A stretch of 64,000 nucleotides of DNA, taken from the NCBI GenBank assembly GCA_005656395.1, contig SRSI01000009.1:744001-808000 (forward strand), read 5' to 3'. This DNA is from Strongyloides papillosus (lineage: Eukaryota > Nematoda > Chromadorea > Rhabditida > Strongyloididae). Positions 35,171 through 48,911 of the stretch are shown in pieces; the stretch's first letter is position 1; every line of letters starts with the position of its first letter. The notes under the pieces were generated by a model that was not told where the DNA came from, did no database searches, and was given only the letters and a program-made list of their open reading frames with translations. A program made the position numbers and the translations under genes.

Positions 35171-37794
35171 TGGAAACGAGACCACCCACGTCGTCGGCTA
35201 CCGTAGTTGTATTTTGGAAGAATTTTGCTTTATACAGAGTTGTTTGAGAAAGCTCTTGATGATTAATTAAAATTTCCTTACACACTTTTTAATTTATGGC
35301 GAAAAATCTAATTTGTTATAATCAAGAATTTCGTTAGATACTACTTATGTAGCAATTAATTTTTATTCATTAAATTGTAATTTATTTAATATTAAACTTA
35401 TATTTTTTCTATACATTTTTGATGGAAATTAATTCTTTATTGTTTTGCAAGCCTAGTATAATCTTTGATGATGATTCAAATGAAACTAGCGTTATTTCAT
35501 CCTAAAGTCACGTTCTTATCATTAACTATTATTAATTTTTTATAGTAGTATATTATATCTAATTGAACATAACTTAATGTTTAATTACTTAATATTATAA
35601 TTTAATTATACAAATTGTAAACAACAAAGGCAAAATAGATTTTTCAAATTATCCAAAATATTTTCTTTCTAATAAAACATTTACCATTAAAGATCAAGGA
35701 ATTTTTTTTAAAAATGATCATAAAAATCAAAAGAAATATCTAAAGGGAGAAGACGTACAATTTCAGGCGATTGTAAAAATTTCCAAAAATAATTGATAAC
35801 AGTAATATAATTCAATTATTATTTAATCAAATAAATTATATTATTAGGTGTGAAAAATAAAGAGATTTACGCATATTTCATTACTGTAAGCGGAGGAAAT
35901 TAAACTTTAGTTTGTAAAAATACACCAACAACTAATTTAGGAAAATTACGATAAATTAAAAGTCGGTTCTGATTTTAATGGAATTTTTGACTGTATGTGA
36001 GACATGTCATTTCGGGTTCTAATTCAGTAGAAATTTTTTACTTTTAAAAGTTAAGTCTTTAAATGCATCTTTTCTCAAGCACAGCACAACTTATAAAACT
36101 ATTACATTGACAAAAATTTTTGAAATTGAACAAGCACCCATCATGGCTTGCGAAATGACTCAAGTTTGTTTTCGTTACAACGCACTGTCAAAAAATCAAT
36201 TCTAATATGAAAAATAGATCCTGTACGAACTTTCAAATAATTAATATTATATTACAATTGAATATCATATATAAAATTCGATAAACCATAAACTTTATCA
36301 AATAATATGAGGCAACATTTCATTCATAACATAAAAATAATTTGAAGTAGTTATGTAATGCATTGACTCTACATTTATAAATTATTACTTTCCTTTTATA
36401 TGTATATTCAATTTCCCTTTCCACACTATTTCCTTTACACGATAGGAAGTGAAGAAATTTTTGTACTCCTATTGAAAGATGCTTTATTTTTTACTATGTT
36501 AAATATAGAACACATATCTTTTCTTCATACAAATAATATTTACTTGACTTCATAATAAAAATCAGTCATTTTATCAATAATAAAAGCTAAAAATTTAATG
36601 ATTGATATTTTAGAAATGTAAAAATGATAGAAACGACATTATAGAAAATAAGTAACTTATATCATAGTATGATACTAGTGAAATCTACAGAAATGTGACA
36701 AAGTTTAGTAGATCAAAATATTTATTTCATTGGAAAAAGCGGTAAATTGTGAAGAGGACTGTTTAATGCTTTACAATAAAAGTAGGCGTTTTCCCAAGTG
36801 CCATTTTTTTTACTGCTAAGAAATTTTGAAAATTTCTGGATTAGTTTAAAACATTCAAGATTACTTTTTTCTACCACTTTTTTCTATAGGTTTTGCTGTT
36901 TTAATATTGGTGGTAAAATTATAATTTATTTAAAAAATTGATAATTAATACATATTTAAGTAATACAATTTCATATTAAATATAACTATTTCCTGAACAA
37001 ATGGAAGTACTGTTTGTATTTTAATGCTCATTTAAAAACTATTTCTATTTTCAAAAATAATTCATTAATTTACGTAATATTTTATGTAAATATTCATTTT
37101 TTTATTGTACTTTTACTTTTTTAACGCTTAATGTGTTACCTTTTCATAATAAGATTGATTTATGTATTAGGTTATTTATATGCATTATCTAAAATACAAA
37201 AAATATACCGCCGCTAGTTATTATTAGCATATATTAGGAAGTTTCGGATTTGTGTATAAAAAAATTTTTCATCTTTAATCCAAAATATATCCTTTAAACA
37301 TAATTTATAATTATTATTTCATATTCTCATGTTCATACTGAGCTATAATTTTAATTATTCTATTTTAAGAAAAACTTATACAATGTTACTTTTATTAGTT
37401 TGCATTATTAATTCGAGCGCACTTTTAAATTTAGTATTTATAAAAGGCCTTAAAATTATTCTGTAAAAACGAGGTGCATTTTTTTAGGAAAGTTTCCTGC
37501 CAAAAAGTTGTATGTCAATCTTAGGAGGGGTTGTTAACACTATAGCGTTTAAGGTTAGCGGAAAATTAAACTGCAAATTTATAAAGTACCTTATAAGGAT
37601 CTGCTTTTCTACTAGTTTTTTTTTCTGTTTTACTATTAATAAAAAGATTTTAATTAATAAAATAATTCCAGGGTGTTATATATAATCGAATTAACACAAT
37701 AAATTTTATCAAACTATTTTTATAATTTGAATAAACATTTTTTCTACTACTATTAAATACTACCACACAAATTTACTTTTTGCAAATTACAAGA
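35171..37794. other. Intergenic region, 2.6 kb, between tRNA-Phe and MED12
   Basis: A+T-rich. Slightly G+C-richer patches at about 36130-36190 and 37440-37600 have no recognisable reading frame or RNA fold; the second is probably part of the MED12 promoter. No exon found. Confidence 0.5.
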
Positions 37795-40700
37795 ATGGCG
37801 AACTCATTGAAAAATTACAAAATTCCATATTGGAAGTCAGAAAATTATGAAAGAAGAGGAATACGGAAAAATTCCATAAATCGTAGTTTTGATATATTTT
37901 ATCAAGATGCTATGCAAGATGAAGATAATATAAGTTCTATTGAACGGATAACGAATGGATATGTTTCAAATTCATTGCCACATGAATACGATTCTTTAAT
38001 ACTCAATCAAAGGAATAAAATTAGTGAGGATTATATTGATAATACTACGAAAAAGGCACATGTATTTTTTGATCGTTTAATAGAAAAACGACAATTGGAC
38101 AGCAGTAAATCTCATAGGAAAGTTTTGGTGCCGAAAGTTTTTCAAGTTTCTGAATGGAATTATGTAAGTTCTACATTATTTTTATTAAAAAATTTAATAT
38201 AATATAGAAGGTACCAAAAAATCAAAATATAAGTCAGTTTTTTGAAAATTTAGCCAAAGAAAAAGATCTATTTTCTCTTGTAAAAAAGTTTCCTTCACTA
38301 GGTTTGAAAGAAAATTTCCTAGAATATCTTTATGAGTATAATGTCCCAGTTCTAAGGGCAATATGGTTTATTAAAATTTTAGCTATTCTGAAGGCTACTC
38401 AAACTGAAGACGGTAAAACACCAAAAAAATCACAGGCTCAACAAACAGCACTAGAGTATGTCCAATGTTTAATTAGTGGATATGTCATTTACACATTTAA
38501 GAATTTATATACAAATGGGAGGTGTGATGAAAAGAAAATTGAGAAATGGAATTATTTTGCATTACTTATAAAACATATGTTTGAGGAAGGTGTTTTAGAT
38601 AGACAAGATTTCCTGACGGATGTTATTGATCTTCTTAACATTTACGTCGATTATAAACTTGAAGATTCAACAAAATTTAGGATACTTTTTTTATTTGTAT
38701 CACAATTTTCTAATTATATAACACAAAATATTATTTTAGCTAGAAGGATGGCATTTGTGATATGTAAAAGGTTAAGAAAATATCATTTAGATTATATGAA
38801 TATATGTGGAAGACCAATAACGTGTCCTGAGGTTATGATAGAATTAATGAAATGTCAGAAACATCGTCCAATAATTTTAGGAATGATTTCAATGTTTTAT
38901 ACAATTATTAACGAATGTATACAGTCAATTACAGTTAAATATATAACAATTGATAAAAAATTTACTGCAATTACTTGTTATAAAGATTTAACGGATACAC
39001 CACTACAATATCTTACATGTAGGATTGATGTTATGTGTGAAGAAGCTAAATTACTTCCACAAAATATGGTTAATTTAATGAGAAAAAAAATTGAAGAATT
39101 CAAGAGGAGAAGCATTGACATGAAATATAATTTACATAATGTAATATCCCATGATAATAATTGCTCGGAGTTTAGTCTAATGATACTGAAAATATTCTCA
39201 ATATTAGATGGTATATATTTAGTTAATGAAATAAATATGAAAAAAATCTACGGAAGTATATTTAATTTAGAAACAAATATAGATAAAGAAATAGAAATAT
39301 TAATTAAACTTAGAATTATAATTCATTGGTGTATTACATCACAACGTAGTGGTAGTTATAGAGTCATTGTAGTTGTCAAACTTTTATCACTATACTTGGC
39401 CGGTAAAAAAAATCCTATCAAAACCATGATCTCAATTTTTAATGACTATCTGTGCACAGAGGGACCACAACTTGGGTATTGTAATTTTGGGTATGAATTT
39501 AGAAATATTATTTTGTTACTAAATGATCTTCAACAATATGGTATTTTAAAATACGAAGATTTACTTAACTATTGGATTTCAATGGGTAAGATTAATATAA
39601 ACGAATGTCTTTGGGGGAAAACGTTAAAATATGTTTACGGTGAAAATTATGAGAGAGATCTTCATCCATCTTGGAATAGGCATATTCAAATGTCATCTAG
39701 ATATGCTCTAATGTTTTATCGTAGAGATTCAGAGAAACATACACTAATTAATATAGAAACAACAACTATGGAAGAGAGAATTTTTTTACAGATGCCTATT
39801 ATACCATCGATAGAGAATAGAGATATTATTTTATTTCGTGACAATATTATTTATGGAATTTCAATTTTGAGAAAAGAACGTCTTAACTATTTAAAAAAAG
39901 TAGCACGTAATATTATTAAAGTTTGGAAGAAATTATATTATTTTAAAATTAGAATTAATAACGGGAAAAGTTATTTCTATGAATATCATGATATTAAACG
40001 GTATAATGATTGCGGTGATGTTCTAAAAATTTTTAGAAGACAAACATATTATGACCAAACATTAATAACTTATTGGGTTGGGAATGATTTCAAAAATTGT
40101 ATTAAAGATTTTATAGAAAATGCAAATAATATTTTACCAGGTTCTGACGGGTTAGATTATATCTTACGAATGTTTTGTATATCCATGAATATTGGGGGAA
40201 TGATAGAATATGTTGTTGGACTTCTCGAACTAATTGCTAAACTAGAAGATATTATGACTACAAGAGGATATAATTTAATTTCCGGAATGATAACAAAGTC
40301 ATATGCATTTACAATTGTTGGGTACCTTAGTGAACATACAAATTATTTTTTATTCCATAAAAATGTAATTAATGTATTGAATGGACTTTTTAGAACAATA
40401 GAAAATACATGTATGCTAGAAAATTATCCTAGGACGTGTTATGACACAAGTATTGGAATGTTTATTTGTTATTGCAAAAATGTACTAGTTAGAGAAGGAA
40501 TTGCTGGTTGTAATAGTATATTAGGTTGTCCTAAACATTTTTCAAAGTTATATCCAAGTCCATTTATAGAGGTTAAACTTGATGTACCAAAAATGAGAGC
40601 GAAAAAATTATTTTTTGGGAAGTATTTAAGAGTATCTCCCCAAGGAATGTCTATTACAGAATTTCAACATATGTCAAAAAAAATTAATAAATGTGGAATT

Positions 40701-43700
40701 CCATCTAGAATTGAATTTATATTGGGTGTTCTACAGACAGTCAAAGAATTAGGAAGAGATATTAATAAAATTAGTATGTTAGCAAATTATGTTGGAAATG
40801 TTTCAGTTCAATTACGAATGGAGAATGAATGGTTAAGTGTTATATCAGAGATGTGTTCCTTAACATCTATACCTAATACTTTATATAAAGGTGTCCATCG
40901 TACTGTAAATGTTGGAAGGACAATGACACATTATGCCATCTCATCATTTATAACGATTTTAGGAGCCAAATATGTTTTTAGGCCATGTGAATTGATAAAA
41001 AATTTAATTAAAACAACATTAATATCAGTATTCAAAGGAAGTTATTTAAGATCAAGGTATGGATATGAAAAAGTTATTTTAGCTGCATTAATTTGTACTA
41101 AATTACTTACTGGATATCACGATCCTTTTAAACTTCCAAGAGGGTATAGTGGTATTTCAGAGGTAAAAAGACCTCCTGTCCGTAGATTAGCAGATTTTAA
41201 AGCTTGTAATGTATTATTCAATCACGAATTCAATGAAATAATTTTCCAATTTATTCAATTACTTTCTTTTGCAAATAGACCAATAAGGAAGGTAAAAGCA
41301 AAAAGAGCTAGTAAACGAATAAGAATAAATCACTTTTTTAAAGCGTGTCTTTTATGTCTTTCAGAACAACCGTGGTTTTATCAACATATGAAATTTTCTA
41401 TTCTTCAAACTAACTTATGTACATTAAATAATGAAAATAATTTGTTTAAGAAGTATAAAATTACTGGAACACTCTTAAATTTTATCTCTCGTGAAAGGGG
41501 AGACCGTCAAAATAAACTTCAAATATTGTCGTGTGCTGAAAAATTATCAAAAAAGAGTTTTATTGAAAAAACTTTAGAATCACTTAATGTATGGAATTTT
41601 AGAAGTGTTTTATTGAGTTTGTTTGGAATGGTTAATGATATTGCAAGAAACCCTACAAAATCAAATTATGCCCGCAAAATTTATAATTGCAATGAAGCAA
41701 TAGCAGATATTGCTGAAGGTATAAAAAACATTTTTATAGCTCCTTCCAAAACTTATGGAAAAAGTATTATTTTTAAAACTGACACTTATTTCCGTTTGAA
41801 AGATGTATCAAATTTATGGTTAATGGAATATTTTATTAGTGAATTTCCCAAAATAACTGTTCATAATTATAACATACAATTTAGCAAAATGTCAGTAATA
41901 CCTTTATCAAAGTCAGTTTTTATAAAATTATCTTCTATAGTAACTGAATCGTACTCAAAAAATGAATATGGTAAGAAAACAGAACAAATATCTCATTTAT
42001 TCCACATACCCCCATTTTCAAAATTAATTCAAACACTTGCAAATGCAGAACCTCTTTGTTCTCATGCTCTACTTCAAGGTGTCTATAGTTATTTAACTAA
42101 TATTGTTAAGGAATTTAATACAAGGAGGATTCTTTGTCCACAATTATCAAAAGAAAAAGATGGAATAATTTTGAGAGTTCTATTAGTTTGTGGAATGATT
42201 GATCAAATTCTAACAATGCCTGCTGTTGAGCCATGGGCATATTTACTATGGCAAATATTATATTTGGAAATTATAAGCAAAGAAAGAGAAGAAAAATATT
42301 ATTTTATATGCTATGAAGCGTTATCAACTATTTTATTTATTTCTACTTTTAAAATTCAACAACGTCATAATGAGAAACTTCATTACAGAACGAGGTATAA
42401 AGCATATAATCATTTTTGTAAGAAAATAAGAAGAGAATGTCAAGATCGTCCATTTCCAATTGAGAAAATGGAGTTATCACAATTACTGCCTTTACCAAAA
42501 AGAACATTTGACTACATTATATTCGATTATTATCATAAAGCTATTGAGAAAATTCATAATTCATTATCGATAGAAGGACCCAAAGAGGATGGAGTGAAGT
42601 TAAATAGTCGAACTGGGTATTACCCTATCGATAAGATAAAATTAACAACATTTGAAATTATACCGTCATTTTTCCATGAAAATCTTGGAAGACGCCCTAT
42701 TAATTATTCATTTTACCAAGCTCAACTAGTAGATTATAATCCAAGGGCAGAACTTAATGTATTTACAAAACTTTTGTTCCACTCACATCATCGTATATTT
42801 CCTAAAGTTCCCATGTATGGTGGTAATAATATACTTAAAAATTCTATATTTTACCAACCCCCTCAAATAGAATATGATAAAAAGGAGGAAAAAAGAAAAC
42901 ATTCACCATTACGTGAATTAATTAATATGACATCTAAGCCCATAACAGAAAATGGTACACCTAAAGAGCAGTTAAAACCAAATACTACAATTAAATTAAC
43001 CTCTCCACCGAAAAAAGATTTACAGGAGAAGAACATAAATATTGGGAATTCTAATAATCTCAAGAATCAAAATTTCGACCATGTCAAAGAAAATGAAATG
43101 AAGAGGAATTTAAACCCATCTCAGCAGGTATTTAATGGTAACGGTCCAAACGTTCCCATTCCTCAACAACACTCAACACAGCATGTTAACCAAAATCAAT
43201 TAGTTTCACAGAATAGTAAAATTGAAAATAATAAGTATAATTATAATCCCTCACAATCATCATCTGTATCTGGAACTCAAAAAGTATTAAAAAGATCTTC
43301 CAGTCCAATATCAGCAATGTCTGTTAAAAAAAGAAAAGATGATAGTGAAAATATACCACTTCCGTCAAAGGTTAACCAACAAAATACCTACCTTAATATG
43401 AATCCAAATAATATGTTACCCCGTCCACCAACAAATGTTTACATGCAACCTCCTGGGACACAAAAAATAATGACATCACAACCATCAGGAATGCCACAAC
43501 ATAACTTTCAGCAGAGTAATCAAATGCAGATGACAATAAACCAACAACCTCCAATGTCCTCTAATATTGAAAACTCTAATAACCAACAACGTATCCCTCA
43601 ACAGGTAAAGACAATGATGAATCCTCAACTAAGAGGAAATGGTATGGAACAACAACGGTTAATGCACCAAAATCCCCAACAACAAAGACAAAATTTAGCT

Positions 43701-44092
43701 TTACATAACTTTATGAATCCTCAACAAAAAGGTATGCTTCCAGGGGAGAGACAAAATATGGTAGGGGGATATGAAAATCCAAACATGTTAAAAGAAATGG
43801 CCCAACAAAGGAATAATTTTGGACCAAATATGCCACACCAACAACAGTATAACGTACCAATGAATAATCAAACTTTAAATCAAGGACCAATGATGAACCA
43901 ATTTCAGATTAGTCAAAGAAAAGAGATGCTGTAAGTTTTTTCCCATTTAAAAATAATTAGTATTATTATTTTAGTTATCGAAACGCTCAACAACATAGCC
44001 AAATGCAATTTCAAGATCCAAATATGACAAGATTATATCACCAGGAAAATCCACAACAACCTCTTAATGGAAATCAAATGTTCCCACGTTAA
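37795..44092 (+). CDS. dpy-22: Mediator complex subunit 12 (MED12), kinase module
   Basis: Three exons, 37795-38163, 38208-43930 and 43975-44092, with two 44-nt introns; 2069 residues. The N-terminal Med12 domain (about 105-190) includes SEWNYVPKNQNISQFF, the FSLVKKFP block, and EYNVPVLRAIWFIKI, matching the conserved region that binds and activates Cyclin C-CDK8. A very long helical core follows (to about 1680), then a Gln/Asn/Met/Pro-rich tail of about 390 residues resembling the PQL/OPA tail. MED12 is a nuclear subunit of the CDK8 module controlling Pol II transcription; the C. elegans gene is dpy-22 (mdt-12). The protein is shorter than the C. elegans one, mainly by a shorter tail. The ATG at 37795 (MANSLKNYKIP) is the first in frame. 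Confidence 0.88.
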
Positions 44093-44457
44093 TTTTTGTT
44101 TTTATAAAAACTTTCACAACAAATACATATTTCAATTAACTATTTTTAGTATCAAAAACGTTGAAATTAAATAAATTAAGGTTATATAGTAGTATTTTTA
44201 ATTATCAAATAAATTTTAATCTTTCATTTTTTCATACTCATATAACTCACTTAGCTAATTAGAATGAACAAACAAATTAGAAAATAATTTTTAATCTTTA
44301 AAGAGAACCGTTAGTAATACATAAATTTACCCTCAATAAAAATGAAATAAATAAAAAACTCTTCAATCTTAAACTACACAAAGTAATTATTTCTAATCTT
44401 TATTTTAAATCCATTAAATCCACTAATTTACAAAGTTATATTACTTTCCCAAAGAAA

Positions 44458-44497
44458 ATGTCGATTTTCCAAAAGAGATGTCGATCTTCCAAAAGGA
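44458..44497. repeat. 20-nt tandem duplication
   Basis: ATGTCGATTTTCCAAAAGAG is followed immediately by ATGTCGATCTTCCAAAAGGA. A weaker partial copy (TTTCCCAAAGAA) precedes it. The location is 366 nt after the MED12 stop. Confidence 0.7.
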
Positions 44498-44800
44498 AAA
44501 TGAGGATAAAGGCTTAATTTCTATTTATTAATGTAATCTGCTTATCATTTTCACTGTTAAATCATGTATAAATTTCCAATACGAGGTAAAATAATAAAAC
44601 ATTTTTTTCCGAATAAGGAAATTTATTTTCTAAGTTTTTTTATTCAATATTTCCCAAAGTTAATTATCAAATTTTTTATAAAAGGATTTTAATCTAATTT
44701 ATTATTAACAATATAATAAATTTTGTTTTATTGTCAATCTCTGTTGTGAATTTTACCTTTATATATAGTGACGTTATCACAAAAGTTATAATATAATTAT

Positions 44801-44802
44801 AG
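44801..44802 (+). other. Probable trans-splice acceptor of the ankyrin gene
   Basis: ATATAATTATAG ends 58 nt upstream of the ATG at 44861; no upstream coding exon is apparent. Confidence 0.35.
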
Positions 44803-44860
44803 GTCGCCAAGAGAATTACAAAGTATTGTAAAAGTTATTTATCAGACCATCAATCAAAAC

Positions 44861-46380
44861 ATGGATAATTGTCATGATGTTGACAAATTTCTAAATTTTG
44901 GATCATTAACAAAAAGTAGAATTAAGGAGGAAAGTGATAGTGAAGTTGAGGTATATGAGAAAGCAAAAAATAAAGAGATGTTTGAAGAGATTGATTTTGA
45001 TAATGTACCTTCAGTGAAGGAAGCCTTGAAGGCGTTAAACAAAAATAGTAATCCTGACGCTCCTGCTTCAGCACAAAATATTTATGATATGCCAAAATCA
45101 TTTATTGAGGTATGTTTAATTTGTTTTTGGAGTTAGAGAATTTTTTATATATAATTTTTTAGTTTGTTAAATATAAGTTAGAATATAATGATTTTTGGTG
45201 TTTGGCAAATTGTATAATTAAAGGTGACTTTAAAACTTATTCAGAGTTAGAAACAGATATCATTGGTGACATACAAAAATTTCATCCAAATAAGTCATTA
45301 AAGGAATATGAAATTAAAAGAGAATTAACAAAAGGTTTAATAGGATATTCTGTAGATCATATGACAAGAGCAAATCCTGTTATGTTTCTTAGTTCGCAAC
45401 AATGTAGAATTAATAGTGATAACACTGTTACTCATACGTATTGTGAGCATATGAAAATGCTCCTTGAAAATCTTTCACCGGAAGATCGTTATGCGCTCGT
45501 AACAGCTGAGTATGGTAAAACAAAATTTACTTCATTACACTATGCTGCTCTAATGGGGTCTCCATGTAGTTTATTAGTTTTGTTATCAAACGGTGCAAAT
45601 GGAAATGTTTATGATAATATGGATTCTCCACCATTAAAGTATGCACTTATTAGGAAAAATGTCGCTTTTCTTAAAGTACTTTTAATGTTTGGGTGTAATA
45701 TAGCCGATTATCTAGAAACAAGGGTAAGTAATTTTTCTTATTCAAGATATGAACAAAAAATTAGGCAAAGAATTTATTTATTAAAAAATAGGTTATGTAA
45801 TATGAAGAGTGTTTTTAAAGAGTGGTGTGAACAGTATATTAAAGATTTAACAGTCGTTGATGTTGTGTCGGAAGTTTATATAACTCGAGGGGCACTTTAT
45901 CCCGGTGGTAATATAGCATATCCAGAGGAATCAACTTATTTTGCTCAAACTCAAATGGTACGTGTTGATATGAAATATGTTAATGGCAATAATCAAGACC
46001 GTCTTGAGAACGGTTTGTTTCCAGTTATTATGATGATACCTTTTAATTTTAATGATAAAGAACTCGGTGGTTGTATTAGTGAATTTCATGGAACTAAAGT
46101 GAAATTTGTATCTGACAATAGAAAACATAAAAAAGAAAAAATTGCAGAGTATATAGTAGATAATTTAAAAATGGAAGGAACATACGCAACAACAAGTGGA
46201 TATCCAGTACTTCCTCTTACAATAGAGCCTTCACATAATGGATACTTTTATATGTTTAGGATACCAGATTATGTGGTTCATATTAATCAACTCATGTTTA
46301 AGTATGAAATTAAGGATATTAAAAATCCTCAGTATCTCAATTTAGCAATAGCATTAGTTCTTTTGCAAAAAATCAGATGA
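44861..46380 (+). CDS. Ankyrin-repeat protein, unknown function
   Basis: Two exons, 44861-45109 and 45163-46380, with a 53-nt intron (donor GAG|GTATGT, acceptor TTTTAG); 488 residues. The N-terminal ~85 residues are acidic and charged (IKEESDSEVEVYEK). About two ankyrin repeats are visible at roughly 200-260: FTSLHYAALMGSPCSLLVLL then LKYALIRKNVAFLKVLLMFG. The C-terminal ~200 residues are mixed alpha/beta, with PVIMMIPFNFNDKELGG and YFYMFRIPDYVVHINQL, and match no family I know. No signal peptide or membrane span. Probably a nematode-restricted ankyrin protein; partner and process unknown. Confidence 0.8.
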
Positions 46381-46533
46381 ATTTGTCGTTAAGTTTTTTT
46401 CTAATTTTATTTTGTTAATAAATTATTATTGATAGTTATTTAGATATTTCCATATATTCTGAAATTTGTTGGTAATTTTATTAAACTATTTCATATTACA
46501 ATGGAAATAATTTGTAACAGTTTTTTGACTAAA

Positions 46534-46622
46534 TGTCACAATTTTTTTGTGACAAAGCCCAATTGGTTACATGAAAAACTGTGACAAAAATGTTCTAACA
46601 AGTTTTGTGACAATATGTCACG
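46534..46622. repeat. GTGAC/TGTCA dyad repeat, cluster A
   Basis: TGTCACAA (46534-46541) and TTGTGACA (46547-46554) form a perfect inverted repeat. GTGACA recurs at 46581. TTTTGTGAC-AATA-TGTCAC is at 46603-46621. The same core appears in two more clusters beyond the MATH-BTB gene. Confidence 0.7.
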
Positions 46623-46800
46623 AATATTTTTTTTTGTACAATAGGGGCATTTTTTATTAAATTTAAAAGATCAAAGTACACTTTCCTTTTAGAAATTTTC
46701 ATGTTATTGAAAAAACCTACTACTTATTTCAAATTGCTTTTTCCCTAAACTCGAACTGTTTTTTATTCTCCCATAGAATGTTTTCAAATTGTAAAAAGAA

Positions 46801-47019
46801 TCACATTTGTTTCTTTGAACATAAATGAAAATACATCGTCCAGAGAGGTGGAAATGTATCAAAAAAGTTTCGATATAGATTAGACATTTTATCAAATACT
46901 CTTTTTCCAATGTTTAACTGTTTGCCAAAAATACTTCCATCAGTAAGTGTTTGATATTTTAATGACAACAATCTAAAACTAGTAAGTACATAATTCCAGA
47001 GTTTTATTTTAGTCATCAT
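46801..47019 (-). pseudogene. Possible gene remnant or small gene, unknown
   Basis: A 72-codon frame MMTKIKLWNYVLTSF...FHLCSKKQM with balanced composition (Trp, Gly, Asp, Arg and Pro all present), unlike the Ile/Phe/Lys-heavy noise frames of this genome. No family is recognised and no flanking exon could be joined. It lies next to the dyad repeat. It could be a decayed gene, a small real gene, or chance. Confidence 0.25.
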
Positions 47020-47410
47020 TTATTTTTCTATTTAAATTAACTATTTTTGTACTTTTCTTGGATATTTTTTTTCTTTTTGTTATTGACGTTTATTAACATC
47101 ATTCATACCTAGTTTCTAATTTTCTACTTGGGTTAAATTATTCCAAGTACACATAAATTTATAAGACAGTGTAGGTTGCTTTATTTTATTGTTTTATATT
47201 TAGTATGATTTTTTCTTCATAATTGCAGTAAAACTATTTTTGGAAATTAGACTTATTCTTAGATTACTAGCTGTGTGATAAATCTTGGTATCCAATTGAT
47301 ATAGATTAAGAGGAATTCAAGAAGCCACCTACGGAAAAGATCAATACAATTTTGTTTACTGTAATCTTATAAAATTTAACTCATGAATTAAATACATAAC
47401 AGAAAAAAGA

Positions 47411-48470
47411 ATGGTGGATCTCTCGATGAATTGTTCGTTATAGTATTATCACTAATTTTTAAATATTTATTCTTTTAGATGGTTCATATAAGACCCAGAC
47501 AAGAATTAATAAATTCAGTTATGTGTATTCAATAGAAAACTTTCCCCTTCGTTCTGAAAAGAAGTGTGAAAAAATGATTTCACAAAAGTGTGTAATTGGA
47601 AGCGAGAATATATCAGAGTGGTGTTTATGGGTATATCCCAATGGTAGTAATGAATTGGCAGAGGGGTATGTATCAGTTCATCTGAGATTGGAAAAACCAA
47701 GCAAAACGAAAGCAAAGTTTAGATTTTGTATTTTAAATGACAAGGAAGAAGAAAGATATTTTAAATTTGTTGCAGAACCTCATGAATTTGATAAGGATAA
47801 GGTATGGGGGTTTTCAAAATTTGTTAAAAGAGATTTGTTACTAGATGAATCGAATGGTTTGTTGATAAATGGGGATTTGAAAATATTATGTGTGGTAGAG
47901 ATTATTGACTTAAAAGAAAAGAATCATGATAGTACAAAAACATCAATAGACAATATAGCACCACAATCGTGTTTATCATTAGACTTTATTAAAATGTTAT
48001 ATTCAACAAAAGCATTTTCTGATTGTACGATAAAAGTCGGGAATACTAAAAATAAGGCCCATAAAATAATCCTGGCTGCCCAATCTCCTCTTTTTCATAA
48101 AATCTTCAACAATCCACTAAAAAAGCCTAATACAGATGTTATTGAGATAAAGTATTTTCGTGTTGAAGTTGTAAAGGAGATGTTGAAATATATATACACA
48201 GGTGAAATCTCAGATATGCAAAGTATGGCAAGCGAATTACTGGAAATTGCAGTTAAATATAAATTAGACAAATTGAAAGAAATTTCGGAACGCTTTTTGT
48301 GTGGTACCTTGGATATTGAAAATGTTTGTAAACGTTTTGCATTGTCTGAAAAGTTGTCAATTGAAAGTTTAAAAGAATGTTGCCTAGAACTTATTCTTAA
48401 AAATAAGGAGTGGATAACAAAAACTGACGAATGGAAAAAATTTGTTTCTAGTACGTTTACTATTAGTTGA
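47411..48470 (+). CDS. MATH-BTB protein (SPOP-like Cullin-3 adaptor)
   Basis: The main exon is 47479-48470 after a TCTTTTAG acceptor; its frame reads GSYKTQTRINKFSYVYSIENF, the usual MATH start. A first exon 47411-47432 (MVDLSMN, donor T|GTTCGT, 46-nt intron) would give 337 residues but is uncertain. The MATH domain (about 22-145) includes SEWCLWVYPNG, KFRFCILNDKEEE and WGFSKFVKRDLLLDESNGLL. The BTB domain (about 175-290) includes FSDCTIKVGNTKNKAHKIILAAQSPLFHKIF, followed by a BACK-like region. Such proteins recruit substrates through MATH to Cullin-3 ubiquitin ligases; the family is expanded in nematodes. The C-terminus stops soon after TDEWKKFVSS, slightly short. It stands between repeat clusters, consistent with recent duplication into this site. 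Confidence 0.8.
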
Positions 48471-48911
48471 AAGTGTAATTTTTAAATTTATTAAACCTTA
48501 GTTTAACAGAAAGTATCTCAGAGAAGGGAGAAAAATAATAATTGGATATTTAAGTATTAACTAATAAATTAGATTTTCATTTCATTGTAATTTTAAAACT
48601 AATATGTATTAATAAAGGAATATATAACAAGAAATACTCTAAAAAGACTTTTTCCTAGTAAAAGACTTATGTTTCTAAGAATATCTTTTACTACTTTTTT
48701 TGGTAGTTGAGTTGGTGACACCGCAAAACGAGTATCAGAGTTTGATAGAACACAAATTTTCAATAAAATTGTTAGATCATTTTCTACTCTGAATTAATAC
48801 ATTTGGAAGTTCTCCTATTTTTATAAACCATGTTACTGTTATTTATGCTTTTGATCAGTCACATATAGATCTTTTTTATAATAAATAATACACAGAAAAT
48901 AATTTGTGAAA

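Larger units (their letters stand above)
44093..44860. other. Intergenic region, 0.77 kb
   Basis: Contains the MED12 3' flank, a 20-nt tandem duplication at 44458-44497, and the upstream region of the ankyrin gene with AGTGACGTTATCAC near 44767 and a TAATTATAG acceptor at 44801-44802. Confidence 0.5.
46381..47410. other. Intergenic region, 1.0 kb, with dyad repeat and possible gene remnant
   Basis: Contains cluster A of the GTGAC/TGTCA dyad repeat (46534-46622). On the minus strand 46801-47019 is a 72-codon frame with protein-like composition (e.g. IGKRVFDKMSNLYRNFFDTF), possibly a gene remnant. Nothing else is recognised. Confidence 0.45.

Noticed and set aside
35062..35247. Plus-strand frame across the tRNA
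   Set aside because: Covers tRNA-Phe on the opposite strand; the tRNA fold fully explains the base composition.
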